From assembly GCA_026874595.1 (NCBI GenBank), contig CM049310.1, positions 37,589,558 through 37,653,557 on the forward strand: DNA of 64,000 bases, read 5' to 3'. Position numbers and translations under genes: made by a program. This document shows, one piece after another, positions 57,560-64,000 of the stretch. The stretch comes from Sipunculus nudus. Lineage: Eukaryota; Annelida; Sipuncula; Golfingiida; Sipunculidae. The notes below the pieces were generated by a model that saw only the letters and a list, made by a program, of their open reading frames with translations, was not told where the DNA came from and did no database searches. Within the stretch, counting starts at the first letter, position 1. The number at the start of each line of letters is the position of its first letter.

Positions 57560-58450
57560 ACTGAAACTACTTTTTGGATAAAGAAAGGTTCGGACAAGAG
57601 GTACAGCTCCCAAATAGCCTGATTTTAAGTTATTGAGAATGGATATTTGTGGGGCAGGTTTCTAATATTCTAAACTGATCTTTCTAGGAACTAGATTTGT
57701 ACATAACGCAACGGGTAGTTGATCTTTAAAACTATTTAATGAATATACAACCATTGATATGATTGCTGGGTAGCTGAACAGACAGCAATCCATTTAATGG
57801 GGTACGTAAAATTTTTTGTTTTGAACTAAATTATAAAAAAATATTAAAATCTATCACTCAACAATCCATTTAATGGGGTACATATAATATTTTTAAACTA
57901 AATTATAAATAAAAAATATTAAAAACTATCACTCCTAGACGTGCGCTTAATCTGTGACAGAAGAATACGGAATTATAGAATAAGTCATAACCTCATTGTC
58001 AGGCTAAAGTGGTGGTAAAATCTACACCTCAGATTTGTCTCATTTGCGGATTGGTATAATTTCTTGATATGATTGATATGATTGGTTGGTAGCTGAACAG
58101 ACAACAATCCATTTAATGGGGTACGTAATATTTTTTATTTTGAACTAAATAATAAAAAAAAATATTAAAATCTATCACTCATGGAGGTGCGATTAATCTG
58201 TGACAGAAGATTACGAAATTCTAAAATAAGTCATAACCTCAAATGTCAGGCTGATGTGGTGGTAAAACCTACACCTCAGATTTGTCTCTTTTGTGGATTG
58301 GTATAAGATCTTGTATGTGGCACATGTACGTGTAACTCGACCTTCTGTGCACGGCATGAAGTTCAACTTATGGGATCAAGCACAACGTTTCATAATATAT
58401 GAACCATGAACCTCTCATAATGGGCATCTCTGTATTACAGAACGGCTGTA
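57560..58450. repeat. Left arm of an inverted repeat, split by a tandem duplication
   Basis: 57560-57720 and 58330-58450 match the complement of 59590-59890 in order: AAACTACTTTTT, GGTTCGGA.AAGAGGTACAGC, AATAGCCTGATT, GAGAATGGATAT, GGAACTAGAT, then GAAGTTCAA, GGGATCAAGCAC and GTTTCATAATATATGAA. About 600 bp between the two parts have no counterpart in the right arm. Confidence 0.8.
57753..58315. repeat. 321-bp tandem duplication inside the inverted-repeat arm
   Basis: Two copies start at about 57753 and 58074 (TTGATATGATTG...GGTAGCTGAACAGACA). A 75-bp part with CAATCCATTTAATGGGGTAC is further duplicated in the first copy, giving three occurrences. No ORF. Confidence 0.9.
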
Positions 58451-59009
58451 AGTGTCTGTTAAGTGTTTACATAAGAAGGCCTACGCTCTTTACACAGCGC
58501 TTTACCCATAGGCCAACTACCTATATCGTAAGCGCTTTTTATTATGACCTTGTATCCTGAATCTCTACAACAGAGGGGAGCACTGTATTTTGGTCCAATC
58601 AGATGAGACCCTGTGCTGGAAGACAAAACGGTTTACCAGCCAAGCGAGGAATATATGAAGCCAATGTTGTTCATCTGTTTCGAGTGATAGATCAATGCCC
58701 CGGTGACCGTAATAACAGGCCACAGTCCTCAGAGAGAATTGCCCCACGCGTGGTTTCTGGGCGGAACCTGATGCCTGTCGAGTGTTTGTTGACTTGCATT
58801 TGGTTGGCTGCTTATCACATCAGCAGTTTTTTTTCAGCAGACAGGCCCATGTGCACCACCTGGTGTTTAAGTGCATCATAAACGGTCAAAGCAGGCAGCG
58901 GGAAAATCAGTAGCTTCTTAAGAAGCGCAAGATTTCCACTGCCTCGGGAGCGTAAAGGCGGCCGGGTGACACCTATATAAGTGTGTGTGTGTATATATAT
59001 CTATCTATC

Positions 59010-59060
<51 letters not shown>

Positions 59061-59589
59061 TGCGAGAGAGAGTCGATGGTATAGTAGAGGGTTTAAATAA
59101 AAAAAGGACCTATTTACATTTGAAAAACCAGGTATTTTGAGTATACATGAAATACAATTTAGTCTCCTTAAACTATTACGGTATCTTTCAATATTTCTGT
59201 CTTCGTTTTTTTTTTTCTCCTGTATACAAGTGGGCGTATTCAATGAGGAAAAACAAACAGCGCTCACGCCACCTGGTGGCCGTAAAAATAAACTTCACAA
59301 ATCTAGGTTTTTCAAACTTTTCTGGGTGTTTTTTCTTTCATGTTTTTTCTCTTTTTTTTATAATTGTGAGACTAAGATCTTGATTCTGGTCACGCAGTCT
59401 TGTTATAGTAAACAAAGGTGCACTGTGTTTACTCACACACAGAACCATAATAACGTATACTAAACCGGTAAACAGGAGATATTAAGCCCGTGTATCGGCA
59501 TGGATTTGCTTAACAACTTTTATATTCAGCCAAAATGAGTTAATAACGTGAGGCAAAACACATAATATTACAAAAGAATATGAACCGTG
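58451..59589. other. Loop region between the inverted-repeat arms
   Basis: Mildly GC-richer at 58560-58960. TA and GA tracts at about 59008-59055. No gene recognised; the overlapping ORFs at 58565-58881 on the two strands are not supported. Confidence 0.4.
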
Positions 59590-59890
59590 AGTGTCAATAT
59601 AGAGGTGTCTGTAATATAGAGATGCCCGAAAGGAGAGGTTCCTGATTCATATATTATGAAACGAAGTGCTTGATCCCATCATTTGAACTTCGTGCCGTTT
59701 ACAGTAGAGCGAGTGTAATACATCTAGTTCTTATACAGATTAATTTTGGAATAAAAGAAACCTAACCCACATATATCCATTCTCAATTACTTACAATCAG
59801 GCTATTTGTTTGCTGTACCTCTTCTCCGAACCCTTCTTTCTCCAAAAAAGTAGTTCCAATTTGGGAATGGCAAGGTTTGCAAGGTTAAGA
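59590..59890. repeat. Right arm of the inverted repeat
   Basis: Reverse-complement match to the two parts of the arm at 57560-58450, here uninterrupted, so this is probably the ancestral form. With the left arm it may delimit a DNA element of about 2.3 kb. Confidence 0.8.
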
Positions 59891-61336
59891 TGTTGTGTAG
59901 TTAGGGTAAAAACACGCATTATTTAACATATGTTACCGGTCTCGGTTAAGTATAAACAAGGCTGCGCATTGGTAGACGTTTTATTCCAATGTTGTTCATC
60001 ACACACTATCAGCAAGGCAGAGCCTCTGCTTACACAGCACACAAGCTTACAAGCTTATGGTACAAGATCAGCAAGTATTAGGAACTAATACTCAAGGCTA
60101 AGAATAATATAACTTAGGTTTAGGGTGGCTGGTTACTCCCAGAAGGAAAGGTCAACATCTGGCATCCTGCCCAAATAAACAAAGAAAACAATATATAGCC
60201 AACCCTGTCATACACTAATACATGGTTCAATATTATGATTAACTATCAAGAAGAAAGATGAGTTTATAACAAAACAGCATTTCTATATTGTGTCTATTGT
60301 TTACATGACAAGTCAAGAAATATCTCCCAGGTTATAACAGAGAAATAATTAATAAACAGTAATCCTGGTTCCATTAAAGTGATATTGTTGATAATATAAT
60401 ATTACTGGTAACTAAGATTTAGTTACATTAAAGAAAACAGTATTTAAATTGTCGGAAACTACTTTAGGACACGTGGTTGTATTTATTTTCCCTATATAAC
60501 ATCTATAAAACACCCGAGGTTTGGGCCTCTTTTAAATAATTTTCAAAATAAATTCTGATATTAAACTTTTTTTTACCTGAGAATTTGTTGTTTCTTCAGT
60601 CAAACTTGACCAAGAAAAAGGGGGCTTGTGTATCTCCTTTTTTAACCATCCTGGCCCGAATGCAGTGAAGCCCAAAATACCCCACCAAGCAGTCCCAAAC
60701 AAGCATTTGGACAACATCTCTTTGATTGGCCATAGATTTAAAACAAATTGACCAATACTGTCAATTTTATTGGGAATTATGCTTAACATACTTAAAAATC
60801 AAAAAGTGGGGTGTTTTTGATGCTCCAGCACATGATGGCTAGAGCCAACCAGAGAAAGCCAGACCATTTACTACTCTCCTTCAGGTTCAGGGCTTGGTGA
60901 CCCCAGGTCATGTAAACAAATAGGACCACGTGACCTTTAGGCAATCATATGAGCGATAACATAAGAACGAATGCGCAACAGCTGGCGCCATCTACCGGCT
61001 TACCAGTATACAAGTCAGGGTAGTAATCCTTCACCACTACTCGCGGACAAGCGTTAAACTACTCTTAACATGATAATGTACATCTTACTCAAAGAGTTAC
61101 AAACGGATAGGCCTATAGCCATTATGAATTATGGTTTATCCAGCTACCTGAATTACCATAACTCACACTAACTTACACAGGTGCACTTCCTTTGAAATCT
61201 ACCACAAACACCAGTGATCGGCAAAACAGAGAAATCTCCTTCTAAATTAAACGTACTGGAGTTTACATCTAACGAGATACGTGTGTCCTTTAATCAACTA
61301 TCTCACGCAATTATCTAAACATGATACTCCATATTA
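59891..61336. other. Non-coding stretch
   Basis: Anonymous sequence, no exon or repeat recognised. Minus ORF 60532-60789 has no recognisable motif. Confidence 0.4.
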
Positions 61337-62810
61337 ATGAACAATCATCTGACTATTATCCTACTAGAATATGTAACCCCATACCTAAGTCTCAGCTCCC
61401 TGGTGACAGCTAGAACAGTCATAAATAAAAATGATTTCAAATTCAAAACAGTCTCAGAAAAATATATTCACAAAAAGATTAATAATATATACAATAGCAA
61501 AAGTACTGATCTTGATAACTTACCTGCAATTTCATTAAAGATGGAACATCAGTGTTGTATCTATCGTTCACATTATGAACTAATAAATAGAAAAAGGGGG
61601 AAGTACCAGAGGAGTTTCAAACCGCTGCACAAAACAGCAGATTAGACAGAGGGAACTGGAGGCCAGTCTCAATTCTTTATACGTTATAAAAGTATTAGAA
61701 AAATGCATTTATGAGCAATTGTAAGAGTACTTAAGTTCTAATGATATCATTTACCAATACCTATAAGGCTTCAGAAAATCACATGCAACAGACACGTTTA
61801 ACATACCTGACATATTATATAAAAAGTAATATGGATAAAGGAGATTATACTGAAATTGTTTTATTAGACTTGCAAAAGGCGTTCTATGTAACAAGCTATC
61901 TGCATACGGCTAGATGAACAGGCAATAAACTAGTTCTCCTCTTATTTATAGAACAGATAAAGATGGAAAACTTAAATGGTACTTCATCAGCTGAGGTGTG
62001 GTTTCATATATGGTAATCCAGAGGGTCTATTCTAGGTCCTGTTTTACCCTTATTTTATTATATGTAAACATTATGGAAATGGCTGTTAATAGTAAATTTT
62101 GTGTATGCTGATAATCCTGGTCTGTAAGTCCAGGAAATTATCTCTTCACCTTCGAATAAAAAAATGAATATTATTTGGCAGCAAGAGGAAAGCAGAAGGA
62201 CCTAAATTAAATGTGAAATGTAAAAGGAATATAATATAAAACTGTCCAAATGTGCAAATGAGATCATTTCTAAATGTAATAACAGACTAAAAAATATGTA
62301 TCAATATTCAGATGTACTTACCGAAAAGTCTAGAAGAACATTTTCCTCAGCTTTGATTCAGAGCCATTTTACTATGCATGTTGTAACTGGTATGCTTCAC
62401 GTAATCTATCAACTAAAAAGAAATTACAAGTCTGTAAAAACAAAATGAATAGATGCGTACTAAACCTTGAAAACCGGTCTCATATATATTTGAAGAGTTG
62501 AATAAGGTATAAAGCTTAAATGTGGAAAGCAGAGTATTTCACCTCAAGTTAAATCATATGTAAAATATTGTAAACAATAAAGCCAAAAGATATCTTCTAG
62601 AGCAGTTTAATGGTTATGAATCAGGACATAGTCATTCCAAAAGAAACAGTAGTTATTCTTTCACAATACCCAGAATGGGTCCTCAAGGGAAATAATCATT
62701 TGTATACGCAAATTATGGAACATTTTACCATCACATTTACAGTCCAGTAAATCAAATTATGTATTCAAGATAATGGATAAAAGCACATCTGTTTAATACA
62801 GAAGATTTAT
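61337..62810 (+). pseudogene. Non-LTR retrotransposon (LINE) reverse transcriptase remnant
   Basis: In changing frames along the plus strand: FKFKTVSEKYIHKKINNIY with STDLDNLPAISLK (RT block 1, 61435-61550); GNWRPVSIL (about 61650); GFRKSHATDTFNI (about 61770-61805); LLDLQKAF (about 61863); VYADNPGL (about 62100-62123) in place of the catalytic Y-A-D-D, so the second Asp is Asn; and C-terminal blocks with LKRNYKSVKTK and HSKRNSSYSFTIPRMGPQGK to about 62690. These are hallmarks of LINE-type RT. Many stops; the endonuclease end is missing. Plus strand only. Confidence 0.8.
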
Positions 62811-62904
62811 TTATTTGTGATAATTACATATACAGTTGTAAGTTAACCCATGTACCTATGTCATCTTGTTCATGCCATTAATTACTTTTGCTATTGCTAT
62901 AATT

Positions 62905-63450
62905 GTATATATGGATTCATTTTAGCCATTGTATATAATTTTTTGTTGAAGGTGCTTTTTTCTTGTCATACAGGAAGTCATAATCTGTGAAAGGCCACAT
63001 AGGCCATTTAAACTTATAGTATATTATTTTAGTTATTTATATCATATATGTAAATGCCATATGGATTCTCTTTCAATATACATCTTTACGTTCACTTCGG
63101 CCATGGCATATAATTATGGTGTATTTACTACTATCAGTGTTTTTTTAGTCAAATAGTAAACATATTCTCTGATAGGCCACGTACATTTGTCATTTATACT
63201 TATATTACTATTGATAAATATTTTAATTGTGCATCTAGATACCATATATATGTATATTTTATATATGTACGTTCTTTTGCCAATGTTGCATAATTTTAGG
63301 GTACTACTATTGGTGCTTTTACTATCGCACAAAAATACTCCGCATTATGCTACATTGGTTTCTAGTAATTTAAACTATGTATAATCTGTGATATGCCACA
63401 TTGGTCTCTATAGTAATTAAACAATAGTACATTCTATAATTATTTTAATT
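62905..63450 (+). repeat. Diverged tandem repeat, about 180-bp period, next to the LINE
   Basis: Three diverged units start near 62905, 63060 and 63243. Each holds TATGGATTC/TATGTATAT, a TTT.GCCA..G.ATATAATT segment, a GGTG.TTTT block and TCTGTGA.AGGCCACAT or a variant. They follow the LINE remnant and may be its 3' UTR repeats. Confidence 0.6.
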
Positions 63451-63718
63451 GATGATTTTTTTCTTTTTTTATGATGGAGACTTTGCATAGTCACGACCAA
63501 GTCATTTATGTATGCTATGTTGTTCGGTATTTTCAAATATGCTTAGTATGATCAGTCCAGTACAACACTGTTTCCTAAAACGTTCTACATAATACATTAA
63601 ACATAAAACTTAAAACCTTAATATATTTGAAATGTGATTAAGTAAATATATTTGAAATGTGTCATATGTCGTATAGCCGCTAATGTATTAAAATGTCAAG
63701 TCGTTTAAAGGTATATAT

Positions 63719-64000
63719 TACGGAAGCGTATTGCTGCCACATGGTAAAAGAAAAATAAATTATTTATCTCGTACGTACGATATACTATCTCGTACGTACG
63801 ACATAATTAATCTTACGCATCTGATTCACAGAATACACAACAGGCCAACTGATATATTTATAAGCAATATGTACATTTATATGTTAAATAATGCGTGTTC
63901 ATACCCTAGCTACACAACACCTACACCTTGCAAACCGTCAGAACACCGTTGAAAAAAATACATGTTTATATATGTATTTAATTAATTATTTATTCATTTA
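63719..64000 (+). repeat. Dispersed repeat with 21-bp CGTACGTACG units, copy 2, cut by the window end
   Basis: Same start (TACGGAAGCGTATTGCTGCC) and tail words (ATAAGCAATATGTA, TTAAATAATG, CCTTGCAAACCG) as 56991-57330, but with only two 21-bp units (about 63764-63805). The left edges are identical at TACGGAAGCG, which fixes the family's 5' end. Confidence 0.85.

Overview
This window looks like AT-rich nuclear DNA from a metazoan, most likely a marine mollusc (bivalve-like). That is an inference from style: interspersed short exon-like segments with GT/AG borders, many degenerate transposable elements of several classes, long (TA)n and (GA)n tracts, frequent poly-G/poly-C runs, and dispersed repeats of kinds I associate with molluscan genomes. 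There is no bacterial gene organisation, no CRISPR array, no rRNA and no convincing tRNA.

Layout. 1-14 kb: mostly non-coding, with two weak minus-strand exon candidates (1.1 and 7.6 kb), a pogo/Tigger-like DNA element sitting in a TA repeat (4.3-5.4 kb), two near-perfect hairpins (6.3-6.7 kb), palindromic and tandem repeats (10.8-11.5 kb) and a degenerate strand-asymmetric repeat (13.0-13.7 kb). 14.0-21.3 kb: two copies of one repeat family in opposite orientation around a foldback element. 22.8-29.2 kb: the best host-gene candidate, a minus-strand multi-exon gene for a secreted protein with a signal peptide, a Cys-rich N-terminal part and a fibronectin-III-like segment. It is tentatively anosmin/KAL-1-like, but two exon junctions do not fit in phase. 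A 381-bp hAT-type MITE with a perfect 8-bp target duplication lies inside one of its introns, and a second hAT-type MITE is at 30.2 kb. 31.6-31.9 kb: a small coiled-coil ORF broken by one base in a C6 run.

36.8-50.8 kb: two dead Ty3/gypsy retrotransposons joined head to head. The minus-strand one keeps gag, protease, the end of RT and RNase H, has lost most of RT and integrase, and carries a 1,039-bp tandem duplication of its pol remnant. The plus-strand one is nearly full length (gag, protease, RT, RNase H, integrase, polypurine tract, 3' LTR) but has frameshifts, an Asp-to-Tyr change at the protease active site and Asp losses in RNase H. 53.6-54.6 kb: a second pogo-like remnant. 56-59.9 kb: coding-phase minisatellites (33-bp and 21-bp units) and an inverted-repeat pair whose left arm is split by a tandem duplication. 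61.3-62.8 kb: a LINE reverse transcriptase remnant followed by a roughly 180-bp tandem repeat. The 21-bp minisatellite family recurs at the right edge.

I do not see a new functional multi-gene system. The most useful points are the secreted-protein gene model, the recent duplication inside an already dead retroelement, the clean hAT target duplications and several structured repeats. All identities rest on reading translations by eye; no database search was possible.
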